Assembly (NCBI GenBank): GCA_018696395.1
Contig: JABHQR010000015.1
Span: 1 to 41,686, forward strand
DNA: 41,686 bases
Reading direction: 5' to 3'
Source of the DNA: an archaeon
GTDB taxonomy: Archaea > Nanobdellota > Nanobdellia > Woesearchaeales > GW2011-AR9
The notes beneath the pieces are model-generated. The model was not told the DNA's origin. It saw only the letters and a list, made by a program, of their open reading frames with translations, and made no database searches. The translations under genes and the position numbers were made by a program. Below are positions 7,952-16,110 of this stretch, piece by piece; position 1 is the first letter of the stretch, and each line of letters begins with the position of its first letter.

Positions 7952-9478
7952 ATGAAACATCAAAAGATTATTGCTAAACTTCATCCTTTAGAAAGGAAAA
8001 TCTTACCCATTCTTAACAAAACACAAGATTTTTTAGAAATTATCAGTAAGTCGAATCTTCAAGAAATTGAAATTATGAGAGCATTACAATGGTTAGAGAA
8101 TAAAGAAGTACTAAAATTAGTAAGTGAAAAAACAAAAGTTGTTAATCTTGATGAAAATGCATTAAAGTATCTTAAGGAAGGAATGCCAGAAAAAAGATTT
8201 TTAGAAGTTCTTTCTCATGAATTTGTTCCAATTGAATATGTTGAAAAGAAAAGTAAATTAAGTAAGGAAGAAATAAACGCATGTATCGGCCAGCTTAAAA
8301 GAAAAGTTGCAATAGAAGTTCAGAAAATAGACAATAAATTAAATTTTAAATTAGGTCCTCAAGGAAATAAATTACTCACTGAAGACAGCTTGGAAGAAAA
8401 ATTTCTAAAAAAAGAATTTCCAATTAAGTTTAAAGAGATACTAGATTTAGATAAATTTGCTTTTGATGAGCTAAAAAAAAGAAAAAAGTTTGTTAAAATT
8501 GAAGAAATTAAAAAAATAGACATTAAATTAACTAAATTGGGTAAAGAATTAGCAAAATCTAAAATTGAAAATAATGTTATCAATAGACTGACAGTAGGGA
8601 TGTTAAAAACAGGAGACTGGAAAAAGCAATCATTTAGAGCTTATGATGTTGAAATCAACGTGCCTAAAATATTGGTTGGAAAAAAGCATTTTGTGAATGA
8701 AGCAGTAGATTATATTAAAAGAATCTGGTTAGATATGGGGTTTGAAGAAATGAAAGGCAATTATGTCCAATCAGCATTTTGGGATTTAGATGCTTTATTT
8801 GTTCCTCAAGATCACCCAGCAAGAGAAATGCAAGATACTTTCTACCTTAAAGGAAAAGCCAAACTTCCAACCAAATTATATGATGGAGTAAAGCAAACCC
8901 ATGAAAATGGTGGCAATTCTGGAAGTAAAGGTTGGAGATATAAATTTTCTAAATCTGAAACTGAAAAATTATTATTAAGAACACATACAACTGTACTTAG
9001 TGCACAAACAATTGCTAACCTTAAAAAAGAAGATTTACCTGCTAAGTTCTTTGCAATAGGTAAAGTATTTAGGAATGAAACTTTGGATTGGAAACATTTA
9101 TTTGAATTCTATCAAGTTGAAGGTATTGTAATTGACCCAAATGCTAATTTAAAACATCTTAAAGGATATTTAACTGAATTTTACCAAAAAATGGGTTATG
9201 AAAAAGTTAGAATGCGACCAGCACATTTCCCCTATACTGAACCAAGTGTAGAAGTTGATGTTTATCACCCAGTTAAAAAAGAGTGGGTAGAACTTGGTGG
9301 GGCAGGAATTTTCAGGCCAGAAGTTGTTAAACCATTACTTGGATTTGAATGCCCTGTTCTTGCTTGGGGTCAAGGGATGGGAAGAATTATTTCAGAATAT
9401 TGGAAAATTTCAGACATCAGAGAATTATATAAAAATGATTTAAAACAAACTAGAGAGATGAAAGCTTGGTTAAAATAA
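7952..9478 (+). CDS. pheS: Phenylalanine-tRNA ligase alpha subunit
   Basis: A 508-residue catalytic subunit of the (alpha-beta)2 enzyme that charges tRNA-Phe. The N-terminal 200 residues are winged-helix-like tRNA-binding modules, as in archaeal/eukaryotic PheS. The class II aminoacylation core follows: motif 2 at about 365-390 (KVFRNETLDWKHLFEF), a Phe-pocket region (FPYTEPSVEVDV) and motif 3 (GGAGIFRPEV, then WGQGMGRI). A TATA-like CTTTATATATTA at about 7918-7929 lies about 27 bases before the ATG with no Shine-Dalgarno, so the mRNA is probably leaderless. It heads a tight four-gene run ending in pheT. Confidence 0.96.
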   Translation: MKHQKIIAKLHPLERKILPILNKTQDFLEIISKSNLQEIEIMRALQWLENKEVLKLVSEKTKVVNLDENALKYLKEGMPEKRFLEVLSHEFVPIEYVEKKSKLSKEEINACIGQLKRKVAIEVQKIDNKLNFKLGPQGNKLLTEDSLEEKFLKKEFPIKFKEILDLDKFAFDELKKRKKFVKIEEIKKIDIKLTKLGKELAKSKIENNVINRLTVGMLKTGDWKKQSFRAYDVEINVPKILVGKKHFVNEAVDYIKRIWLDMGFEEMKGNYVQSAFWDLDALFVPQDHPAREMQDTFYLKGKAKLPTKLYDGVKQTHENGGNSGSKGWRYKFSKSETEKLLLRTHTTVLSAQTIANLKKEDLPAKFFAIGKVFRNETLDWKHLFEFYQVEGIVIDPNANLKHLKGYLTEFYQKMGYEKVRMRPAHFPYTEPSVEVDVYHPVKKEWVELGGAGIFRPEVVKPLLGFECPVLAWGQGMGRIISEYWKISDIRELYKNDLKQTREMKAWLK

Positions 9479-9501
9479 AATCAAAAAACATACAAAAAAA
9501 G

Positions 9502-10296
9502 ATGAATTATAAAATGGTTACAGCACAAAAGATAGCAACATTTTTGGATAAAGAGCTTAATATTAAAGAATTTGAAGATACTTGTTGTAATGGTCTTCAA
9601 GTAGACAATTGTCATTCTGCAAATTCAAAAGATAAAATAGAAATTAAAAAAATTGGATTTGCAGTTGATGCAGCTTTAGAAGTTTTTGAAAAAGCTAAAG
9701 AAAAAAAATGTAATATGGTAATAACACACCATGGAATGATCTGGAATTGGATGGATTCAATTGTTGGAAGAGAATATGGTAGAATCAAATACTTGATTGA
9801 AAATAAAATTGCACTTTATTCAGCCCATTTACCTTTAGACCAAAATGAAAAATATGGGAACAATATCTGCCTAGCTAAATTTCTTAAACTTAAAAATCTT
9901 AAAGAATTTGGTAAAGTAAACAATAAAAAAATAGGATTCATAGGAGATTATAACGGAAATTTAAATTCTGTAAAAAAAATTTTGAAAGAAAAAGGAATGA
10001 GAATTAGTTCTTTAGATTTCGGACCAACAGAAATTAAAAAAATTGCAATTGTTTCTGGTGGGGGAGCTAACTCCCTTGGAGAAGCAGTTGAATGCAAATC
10101 AGATTTGTTTATTACTGGAGAATCTGCACATCACAATTACCATAATGCAAAAGAAGAGAAATTGAATATGATTTTTTCAGGACATTATGAAACTGAAATT
10201 TGGGGTGTAAAGGAACTTATGAATTTGATTAAGAAAAAATTTAATGTTGAAGTTGAATTTATTGATGTCCCAGTTAGCATCCCTGATAAAATTTAA
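9502..10296 (+). CDS. Nif3-like dinuclear metal-centre protein (DUF34)
   Basis: About 264 residues from the ATG at 9502 (or 260 from 9514). An upstream ATG at 9466 would overlap pheS by 13 bases and add a lysine-rich extension not typical of the family; the family usually begins close to the VTAQKIATFLD segment, so I prefer the inner starts. Metal-binding motifs are present: ITHHGMIWNW and SAHLPLDQN in the first half and FITGESAHHN plus FSGHYETE near the end. Nif3 proteins are conserved in all domains; GTP cyclohydrolase I-like activity has been reported for a few, but the general role is uncertain. Its place between pheS and pheT points to co-expression only. Confidence 0.88.
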   Translation: MNYKMVTAQKIATFLDKELNIKEFEDTCCNGLQVDNCHSANSKDKIEIKKIGFAVDAALEVFEKAKEKKCNMVITHHGMIWNWMDSIVGREYGRIKYLIENKIALYSAHLPLDQNEKYGNNICLAKFLKLKNLKEFGKVNNKKIGFIGDYNGNLNSVKKILKEKGMRISSLDFGPTEIKKIAIVSGGGANSLGEAVECKSDLFITGESAHHNYHNAKEEKLNMIFSGHYETEIWGVKELMNLIKKKFNVEVEFIDVPVSIPDKI

Positions 10297-10351
10297 TTTA
10301 ATGAATAATTTAAAATTTAAAAAAAATAGTTATAATAATTAAATAATAAAT

Positions 10352-10981
10352 ATGGCAAAAACAACTAATTATCCAAATAATATATCACATTTTGAATTAT
10401 GGAAAGAAATAATTATCAATCCAACCAAAACTTTTGAAAAAATTTCAAGAAAAACAAAATATAAGAATGCACTATTTTTCGCATTAAAAGTTCAAGCTAT
10501 TTCATTATTAGCCCTTTATGCTTTTTTTATGGTAGCTTTACCGTTTAATTTAATCCCATTAGCAATAAATGATAGTTTTGCAGCTACAGTATCGGGAATA
10601 AGTATGATTTTCATATTATTTTTCATGTTAATTGCTCTTCCATTCCTGTTAGTATTATCAGCATTAGGTTTATTCATTAACACATTGATAATACATCTTT
10701 TTGTAAAATTGGTTGGAGGTAAAAGGCCATATAATGAAACATTTAAAGCAATATCTTATTCTATGGCCCCAACAATTTTTGCTTTCATACCTTTTGTTAA
10801 TTGGGCAGCTTCAATTTATATGATTGTTTTACAAGTGATAGGAATCAGTAAAAGACAAAAATTATCAATCGGAAAAACTATTTTAGCCTTAATTTTACCA
10901 ATAATCCTAATTTTCATAGGGATATTTTTACTACTTTTTATAATTGCATCAATAATAATTTTAACAGGAGGGTTTTATTAA
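10352..10981 (+). CDS. Yip1-domain membrane protein
   Basis: A 209-residue membrane protein. The N-terminal part (WKEIIINPTKTFEKISRKTKYKN) is the typical Yip1-domain entry, with an amphipathic helix before the first span. Five hydrophobic spans follow, with the family's conserved loop between spans 2 and 3 (VKLVGGKRPYNETFKAISYS). Yip1 proteins in eukaryotes act in membrane traffic; the role in archaea is not known. Its stop codon directly abuts the pheT ATG, and its final codons contain the pheT Shine-Dalgarno, so the two are coupled. Confidence 0.8.
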   Translation: MAKTTNYPNNISHFELWKEIIINPTKTFEKISRKTKYKNALFFALKVQAISLLALYAFFMVALPFNLIPLAINDSFAATVSGISMIFILFFMLIALPFLLVLSALGLFINTLIIHLFVKLVGGKRPYNETFKAISYSMAPTIFAFIPFVNWAASIYMIVLQVIGISKRQKLSIGKTILALILPIILIFIGIFLLLFIIASIIILTGGFY

Positions 10982-12676
10982 ATGCCAACTATAACAGTTA
11001 ACAGGAAAGTTTTTGAAAAACTTGTAGGGAAAAAATTAAAAGAAGAAGAACTTAAAGATAGAATCAGTATGTTAGGAACTGATTTAGAATCAGTTGATAA
11101 AGATGAAATTAAAGTAGAAATTTTTCCTAACAGACCAGACTTACTTTCTGTACAAGGATTTGCTCGAGCCTTTTCTTCATTTATAGGTGTAAATAAGGGA
11201 CTTAAAGAGTATAATATTAAAAAAAGTGGCAAGAAAATCATCATTAAAAATTCTGTTAAAAAAGTTAGACCTTATACTGCTTGTGCGATTATTAAAGGAA
11301 TTAAGATTAATGATGAAAGACTTAAAGAAATAATTGATATTCAAGAAAAACTTCATGTTACATTTGGTAGAAATAGGAAAAAAATAGCCATTGGCATCTA
11401 TCCAATGGAAACAATTAAATTTCCAGTGACTTATTCTGCTGAAAAACCAAATGATATAGTTTTCAAAGCATTAGGTTTAAACCAGAGATTAACTGCAAAA
11501 CAAATATTAAGCAAACACACTGCTGGCAGAGAATATGGCCATTTACTAGAGGGATTAAATTTGTATCCAGTTTTCAGAGATGCAAAAGGAGAGGTATTAA
11601 GTTTACCCCCAGTAATTAATTCTGAAGAAACAGGTAAAGTTACAAAAGAAACTAAAGAGTTATTTGTAGAATGTTCAGGATTTGATTTCGAAATTTTAAA
11701 TAAATGTTTGAACATGATTGTAACTTCATTAGCAGACATGGGAGGAGAGATTTATTCGTTAGACTTAAATTATGATTCAGGTTACAATAAACAAAAACAA
11801 ATTACTCCTAACTTAAACCCCGTAAAGATGAAATTAGATTTAGCATATGTTAATAAGATATTAGGATTAGAACTTAAACAAAAAGATGCAAAAAAATATC
11901 TTGAAAGGATGGGTTTTGGATATGAAATTAATAAACACAAAGGAAGTGAAAATAATGAATCCGGAGAAGTATTAATCCCTGCTTATCGTACAGACATATT
12001 ACATCAAATAGATTTCTCAGAAGATATTGCTATTGCTTATGGGTATGAAAATTTTGAATCTATTATTCCAAAAGTAGCTACTATTGGAAGTGAAAATAAG
12101 TTAAATAAATTCATGAACAAAATAAGAGACATTTTAATTGGAGTTAAACTAATTGAAGTTAAAAATTATCATCTGATTAGAAAAAATCAATTAAATGAAT
12201 TGATGTTATTAGAAATACAAGGGATAGAATTAAAAAATTCATTAGGAGAACACAACACTTTAAGATCAAGTTTAATTCCAAGCTTGTTAAAAAACTTAAG
12301 TGAAAATCAACATAATGAATATCCCCAAAACATATTTGAATTAGGTAAAGTATTTTGTAAGGATAACAAATCAAAAAATGACACTGAGATTACAGAAACT
12401 GAAAATTTATCTGTAAGTTTATGCCATGAAAAAACAGATTTTACTGAAATTAAACAAATTTTAGATGCTCTAATTTTAAGTTTAGGGTTAAATTATGAAA
12501 TTAAAGAAAGTGAACATATTTCTTTTATCAAGGGGAGAATAGGAAGCATTATTATTGACAATAAAGAAATAGGAATAATTGGTGAAATTAACCCTAAAGT
12601 TTTGGAAAATTGGAATATAACAGTACCAACTTCTGTCTTTGAACTTAACTTAGAAAAAGTATTTAAAGAAATTTAA
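10982..12676 (+). CDS. pheT: Phenylalanine-tRNA ligase beta subunit
   Basis: A 564-residue beta subunit, normal for the short archaeal form without the bacterial EMAP-type and anticodon-binding extensions. It begins MPTITVNRKVFEKLVG, has an EIFPNRPDLLSVQGFARA segment early on, the B3/B4 editing-type region in the middle (GREYGHLLEG; LPPVINSEETGK), a B5-type region (KMKLDLAYVNKILG to PAYRTDILHQIDFSEDIAIAYGYENF), and a catalytic-like C-terminal fold ending in GEINPKVLENW. The start is marked by GGAGGG at 10967-10972, inside the end of the upstream gene. Confidence 0.96.
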   Translation: MPTITVNRKVFEKLVGKKLKEEELKDRISMLGTDLESVDKDEIKVEIFPNRPDLLSVQGFARAFSSFIGVNKGLKEYNIKKSGKKIIIKNSVKKVRPYTACAIIKGIKINDERLKEIIDIQEKLHVTFGRNRKKIAIGIYPMETIKFPVTYSAEKPNDIVFKALGLNQRLTAKQILSKHTAGREYGHLLEGLNLYPVFRDAKGEVLSLPPVINSEETGKVTKETKELFVECSGFDFEILNKCLNMIVTSLADMGGEIYSLDLNYDSGYNKQKQITPNLNPVKMKLDLAYVNKILGLELKQKDAKKYLERMGFGYEINKHKGSENNESGEVLIPAYRTDILHQIDFSEDIAIAYGYENFESIIPKVATIGSENKLNKFMNKIRDILIGVKLIEVKNYHLIRKNQLNELMLLEIQGIELKNSLGEHNTLRSSLIPSLLKNLSENQHNEYPQNIFELGKVFCKDNKSKNDTEITETENLSVSLCHEKTDFTEIKQILDALILSLGLNYEIKESEHISFIKGRIGSIIIDNKEIGIIGEINPKVLENWNITVPTSVFELNLEKVFKEI

Positions 12677-12732
12677 TTTTTATTTTATTCTTGTTAATGT
12701 TATTATTATTATAACTATCTGATTCAGATTAA

Positions 12733-13431
12733 CTATTTTAATTCACAAACAATTCCTAAATGATCTGAAAAACCATAATGAATTATAGCATGTTTTCCTT
12801 TTCTAAAACCTTTGTAGAATATATAATCCAATTTATCATCAATTTTTTCTGAAACATATAACTCATCATGTTCATAAGTTTTTTCTTTACAAACAAAAGG
12901 AAATTTAGTTATTTTATACATATCTTTGAAACATAAATTAAAATCTCCAGAAAGAATCACTTTATTTTCTTTTAAAATTGGTTTCTCAATTAATGAAACA
13001 TTACTTTCATTCACTAATTTAGACCCTGGTAAAGAGATATCAAAAGTATGAGTATTTACCAAATTAATTTGTTTATTATTATTTGAAAATATTATTTTCA
13101 AATATCCTTTCTTACCAATTTTCTCTTTTAAAGTGTGGTATTTAGTAAAAGGAAAATAATTAATCCCTTGACTAACAATTTTCCTACCTTTCTTCTTTTT
13201 AATTAAGGTTAAAAGACCACTTTTATTAATTACTGGGCCAGTGAAGGAATGTATTGCATAATAATGTGAAAAATTTTTCATCACATAATTTCTATCTTTA
13301 ACAAGCCATAACTCCTGAAGATTAATTATATCAAAATCTTGTTCTTTAAGAAAACTTACTAATTTTATCAATCTTAACTTCTTATCCCTAGTAAAAGGCA
13401 ACTGCCAAGTATTGTAAGTTATAATTTTCAT
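12733..13431 (-). CDS. Endonuclease/exonuclease/phosphatase (EEP) family protein
   Basis: A 232-residue protein with the full EEP metal-ion site: ITYNTWQ (Asn7), DIINLQE (Glu40), LVNTHTFD, LSGDFNLCF (Asp and Asn) and the terminal GFSDHLGI (Asp-His pair). Family members hydrolyse phosphodiesters in DNA, RNA, inositol phosphates or sphingomyelin; substrate cannot be chosen from sequence. There is no signal peptide. A TATA-like GTATTTAAACC at about 13450-13460 is about 25 bases before the ATG, suggesting a leaderless mRNA. It is the last gene of the minus-strand group and converges with pheT. Confidence 0.85.
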   Translation of the reverse strand: MKIITYNTWQLPFTRDKKLRLIKLVSFLKEQDFDIINLQELWLVKDRNYVMKNFSHYYAIHSFTGPVINKSGLLTLIKKKKGRKIVSQGINYFPFTKYHTLKEKIGKKGYLKIIFSNNNKQINLVNTHTFDISLPGSKLVNESNVSLIEKPILKENKVILSGDFNLCFKDMYKITKFPFVCKEKTYEHDELYVSEKIDDKLDYIFYKGFRKGKHAIIHYGFSDHLGIVCELK

Positions 13432-13556
13432 TAAAACAAATAAAACAAATTAGGTTTAAATACTTTTCTTAATGTTATCCCCACTTTACAAAAATCATAC
13501 CCAACTAGAGAAATTTATGAAGATGTTACTAAAAAATATTGGGGATTCAACCCATA

Positions 13557-14300
13557 TTAATGTAATAATTTTTTTATGTCTTTATCACTTAATTCTTTCC
13601 AATCACTTTCAGAAAGGTTTAAATTTCTTAATTCTAAACTGCCAATTGCTTCTCTTCTTAACGCTATTACTCGATTATCCACCACTTCTAACATTCTTCT
13701 AACTTGCCGATATTTACCTTCACTGATAGTTAATTCCATCTCGTAATCATTTAATATTTTTACTTTAGCAGGTTTGGTCAAATAATTACCAGAATAAACT
13801 TCAATAATAACTCCACTTTCTAAATATTCAATTTGTTCTTTAGTAATTTTTTCTTTAACTAAAACCCAATATCTCTTTTCAATTTTATTGTCTGGATTTA
13901 ACAATTTAGTTCCAAAATCACCATCATTAGTAATTATCAATACTCCGGTAGTTGGAATATCTAATCTACCCACCGCAAATAAAGAATTTTTAATATCTTT
14001 ATCAATATCAATTAAATCACCCACATAAGGGTACCGGTCTCCTTTTTGACAAGAATATTGACGAGGTTTATTTATTACAAAATAAAATTTAGGGATATCT
14101 TTAATAATCCGTTCTTGAGAAGTTGATTCTTCAAAATAAGTCACATTATTTTTATTTGGATTGAACTGAAATTTCAAACATTTATTTACAATACCATTTA
14201 CTTTAACAAGACCTTTATTTACAACTTTGTTTATTTCTTGTTTATCTTGGAACAATCCAGATCTTTTCAATGCTTGGTAAAGGGTTATTTTCTTTGACAT
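13557..14300 (-). CDS. RsuA/RluB/RluE/RluF-family pseudouridine synthase
   Basis: A 247-residue protein: an S4 RNA-binding domain (about 5-55; ITLYQALKRSG, KGLVKVNG) followed by a catalytic domain with the AVGRLDIPTTGVLIITNDG motif, catalytic Asp114, and the late SEGKYRQVRRML motif. In bacteria these enzymes isomerise uridines in 16S or 23S rRNA. The family is typical of bacteria and patchy in archaea, so acquisition by transfer is likely. It lies downstream of L14e, where many archaea have cbf5/truB, another pseudouridine synthase. A palindromic TATA element upstream suggests its own promoter. Confidence 0.9.
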   Translation of the reverse strand: MSKKITLYQALKRSGLFQDKQEINKVVNKGLVKVNGIVNKCLKFQFNPNKNNVTYFEESTSQERIIKDIPKFYFVINKPRQYSCQKGDRYPYVGDLIDIDKDIKNSLFAVGRLDIPTTGVLIITNDGDFGTKLLNPDNKIEKRYWVLVKEKITKEQIEYLESGVIIEVYSGNYLTKPAKVKILNDYEMELTISEGKYRQVRRMLEVVDNRVIALRREAIGSLELRNLNLSESDWKELSDKDIKKLLH

Positions 14301-14323
14301 TTTTTTATTTTTGATTTGATTAA

Positions 14324-14347
14324 ATATCTTTTTATATAAAAAGATAT
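14324..14347 (-). promoter_or_regulatory. 24-bp perfect palindrome containing a TATA box
   Basis: ATATCTTTTT-ATAT-AAAAAGATAT is perfectly palindromic over 24 bases. Its centre is a TATA box about 35 bases before the pseudouridine synthase ATG, which predicts a transcript start near 14308 with a very short leader. The palindrome could bind a repressor over the TATA box, or be a symmetric promoter. Confidence 0.5.
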
Positions 14348-14392
14348 AATTGTAATAATTAAGTTATCAGGTAAGAAAAAAATGAAATTATT

Positions 14393-14403
14393 AAAAAAAA
14401 AAA
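14393..14403 (-). terminator. Oligo-T terminator directly after L14e
   Basis: Eleven A on the plus strand (T11 on the minus strand) abut the L14e stop codon. This should end the L34e-L14e transcript before the pseudouridine synthase promoter. Confidence 0.55.
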
Positions 14404-14865
14404 CTATTCTTTCTTTTCCAAACCAGTAGGGTCAGAATTTTTATTCTGTGCCGGCTCATTTTTAGTAGCTTCTTTTATATTTTCTTTAACTTCACTTTTA
14501 GGTTCTTCCTTTTTACTTATTTTATCTTCTTTTTTCTTAGCTACTTTTTTTACTGGCTTTTTTTCAGTTTTATCTTTAACTTTCCGAACTTGTTTTGGTC
14601 TTTCAGTTGTAGGTTTTGATTTTCTATTCCAAACATTAAAACCAAGTTCAGATAAAATCTTGTCAACTTCACTATGTTCAGCATTTTCAGAGATTTCAAT
14701 AACTTTTTCAGTAGGTTCTAAATGTTTAATGTTAACATTCTTCCTTCTAGTTTCACCATCAACTAAAACTAAATTACCTTCAACATTACTTAAAACAACA
14801 CATTTTTTACCTGCATCTCGGCCAGCAATCTTAACACATACCCTTCCTATATTGTAGATACTCAT
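14404..14865 (-). CDS. rpl14e: Large-subunit ribosomal protein L14e (eL14) with long charged tail
   Basis: A 153-residue protein. Residues 1-80 are the KOW-type L14e core: IGRVCVKIAGRDAGKKCVV, then DGETRRKNVNIKHLEPTEK. Archaeal L14e is normally 75-100 residues. Here about 65 extra residues of Lys/Glu/Pro/Ala low-complexity sequence follow, resembling the tails on S3, L22 and L32e in this window. The start overlaps the L34e stop by four bases (ATGA), so the two are translationally coupled. Confidence 0.93.
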   Translation of the reverse strand: MSIYNIGRVCVKIAGRDAGKKCVVLSNVEGNLVLVDGETRRKNVNIKHLEPTEKVIEISENAEHSEVDKILSELGFNVWNRKSKPTTERPKQVRKVKDKTEKKPVKKVAKKKEDKISKKEEPKSEVKENIKEATKNEPAQNKNSDPTGLEKKE

Positions 14866-15134
14866 TCTTCTGACCTCGCTTTATCTTTCATGAACATCCT
14901 TAAACAAGTTGAACATAACATTCCACCATAAGGTCGTTCAGGCCTTTTCTTAGTTTTTGGTAAGTTTGCCATTTTTGCAGGAAGTTCACATGGTACTCCT
15001 GGCAATTTAACACCGCAACCCGCACAATGAGCTGCACTTGGTTTTCTCTTTCTATAATGTATCTTTGTCTCTGCACCAGGAGTTCTTACAAATACCCTCC
15101 TTAATGTTCTAGACTTATGTTTTCCACTTGGCAT
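14862..15134 (-). CDS. rpl34e: Large-subunit ribosomal protein L34e (eL34)
   Basis: A 90-residue zinc-binding ribosomal protein. It has two CxxC knuckles (Cys37/40 in HCAGC and Cys74/77 in CSTC) and the family's basic start PSGKHKSRTLRRV. A Shine-Dalgarno AGAGGTTAA (complement of 15141-15149) precedes the ATG; this is unusual here, because most ribosomal genes in the window lack one. It leads the L34e-L14e pair. In many archaea the order is secY, adk, DUF106, L34e, cmk, L14e, cbf5; here adk and cmk are missing from the neighbourhood. Confidence 0.95.
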   Translation of the reverse strand: MPSGKHKSRTLRRVFVRTPGAETKIHYRKRKPSAAHCAGCGVKLPGVPCELPAKMANLPKTKKRPERPYGGMLCSTCLRMFMKDKARSEE

Positions 15135-15148
15135 TTTGATTTAACCTC

Positions 15149-15171
15149 TGTCAGACATTAAATTGCTGACA
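15149..15171 (-). promoter_or_regulatory. Inverted repeat between TATA box and Shine-Dalgarno of L34e
   Basis: TGTCAG (15149-15154) and CTGACA (15166-15171) are inverted repeats around 11 bases, touching the Shine-Dalgarno. A TATA-like box (TAAATATATAAAAT on the minus strand) covers about 15171-15184. From that promoter the repeat would be only partly transcribed, so it may act as a DNA operator; from the upstream promoter near 15300 it would be an RNA hairpin. Confidence 0.35.
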
Positions 15172-15211
15172 TTTTATATATTTAGAAGAACTCAACTTGA
15201 TAATAATTCAA

Positions 15212-15241
15212 TTACTGATTAATTATGAAAATTATCAACAT
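15212..15241 (-). other. Possible nine-codon leader ORF upstream of L34e
   Basis: A short reading frame (MLIIFIINQ, then TAA) preceded by a good Shine-Dalgarno AGAGGTGA (complement of 15251-15258) and a stem-loop at 15262-15277 (TCCTTT-CCAT-AAAGGA). A TATA-like CCTTTATAAATC lies at about 15300-15311. The set has the same order as real gene leaders in this window. It may be a leader peptide for L34e-L14e or a decayed gene start. Confidence 0.3.
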
Positions 15242-15261
15242 TGGATTGAGTCACCTCTAAA

Positions 15262-15277
15262 TCCTTTCCATAAAGGA
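15262..15277 (-). promoter_or_regulatory. Stem-loop in the long leader upstream of L34e
   Basis: TCCTTT and AAAGGA pair around a four-base loop, followed on the minus strand by a Shine-Dalgarno (15251-15258). The predicted transcript start from the TATA-like box at about 15300-15311 is near 15279, placing the stem at the 5' end. Confidence 0.35.
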
Positions 15278-15350
15278 ATTAAATTATAATTATAAGACTG
15301 ATTTATAAAGGTTACTGTTAGAAAAAAAATAATTCTGAATGTAATAATTT

Positions 15351-15393
15351 AAAAAAAAAAGAAAATCCCCACCGCAAGTAACGAGGGATTTTC
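15351..15393 (-). terminator. Stem-loop plus T10 terminator after the secreted-protein gene
   Basis: GAAAATCCC (15361-15369) and GGGATTTTC (15385-15393) make a perfect 9-bp stem with a 15-base loop, beginning 10 bases after the stop codon. On the minus strand it is followed at once by ten T (15351-15360). This looks like a bacterial-type intrinsic terminator, which is noticeable in an archaeon. Confidence 0.75.
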
Positions 15394-15402
15394 TAGTTAA
15401 AT

Positions 15403-16095
15403 TTACTTAGCCTCAACTGAATACAATACAACTAAAGGAAGAGTCCCAGTTGGGGCTTCTTGAGGGATTGATGTTCTAAAAAAGATCTCCAAAGAATCAA
15501 CCCCATCATTAGGGATAAAATCATTACACAATAACCTAGCACCCCGATCATCAGTAGAATTCATCATTGTAACCCAACCACCTAATTCACCACCGATACA
15601 ACTATCTCCACTTGGTTCATTTATTCTAACTTCTAACTTAGCATAATCACTCGGACAAGTTGCACTAGAATCAGTATCACCACATAACCAATGTTCTGCA
15701 TCTTCATATCCTGAATTCTGTTGGATAGTTAAATTTACAACAGTAGAACCAGTATTGTTTAATAACATGGAATCACTAATATCATGTAATGAACCAGTTT
15801 CATTTAACCAATTTTCTTCAGGAGTAGATCCACGAGAATCTATTCTTGCAAAAGAAGTAGTTGAATTAACATAACCACTCCCAAAATCAACAGCATTATC
15901 TTCAACAACCAAACCAACATTAGCCAAAATTTCTAATGTGGTGTTACCAGTATCGGTTGCACTTGATGTTACTGCACCACTTAGAATCATCCATTGTCCA
16001 CCAACTTTACTTATTTCACTAACACTCATGATTGTTCCGGTTAAGGAAACTACAAGAGCTACTGCAAGTAAAGCAACAATAGTTTTATTATTCAT
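15403..16095 (-). CDS. Secreted sequon-rich protein, family copy 1
   Basis: A 230-residue protein with a signal-like N-terminus (MNNKTIVALLAVALVVSL, then TGTIMSVSE). The mature part has about six N-glycosylation sequons (NTT, NST, NET, NNT, NLT, NST) and four conserved cysteines in the pattern WLCG-C-SCI-LLC. It shares TTLEILANVGL, GSGYVNST and NNTGS motifs with genes at 38490 and 41066, so it belongs to a small paralogous family, probably of surface or S-layer-like glycoproteins. The ATG has a strong Shine-Dalgarno AGAGGTGAT (complement of 16101-16109), a stem-loop upstream and a strong terminator, which fits high expression. No known family was recognised. Confidence 0.75.
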   Translation of the reverse strand: MNNKTIVALLAVALVVSLTGTIMSVSEISKVGGQWMILSGAVTSSATDTGNTTLEILANVGLVVEDNAVDFGSGYVNSTTSFARIDSRGSTPEENWLNETGSLHDISDSMLLNNTGSTVVNLTIQQNSGYEDAEHWLCGDTDSSATCPSDYAKLEVRINEPSGDSCIGGELGGWVTMMNSTDDRGARLLCNDFIPNDGVDSLEIFFRTSIPQEAPTGTLPLVVLYSVEAK

Positions 16096-16110
16096 TTAAA
16101 ATCACCTCTA

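Noticed and set aside
13477-13546. ATCCCCA and TGGGGAT 56 bases apart as a terminator
   Set aside because: The 7-bp arms are far apart and no T-tract follows; probably chance.
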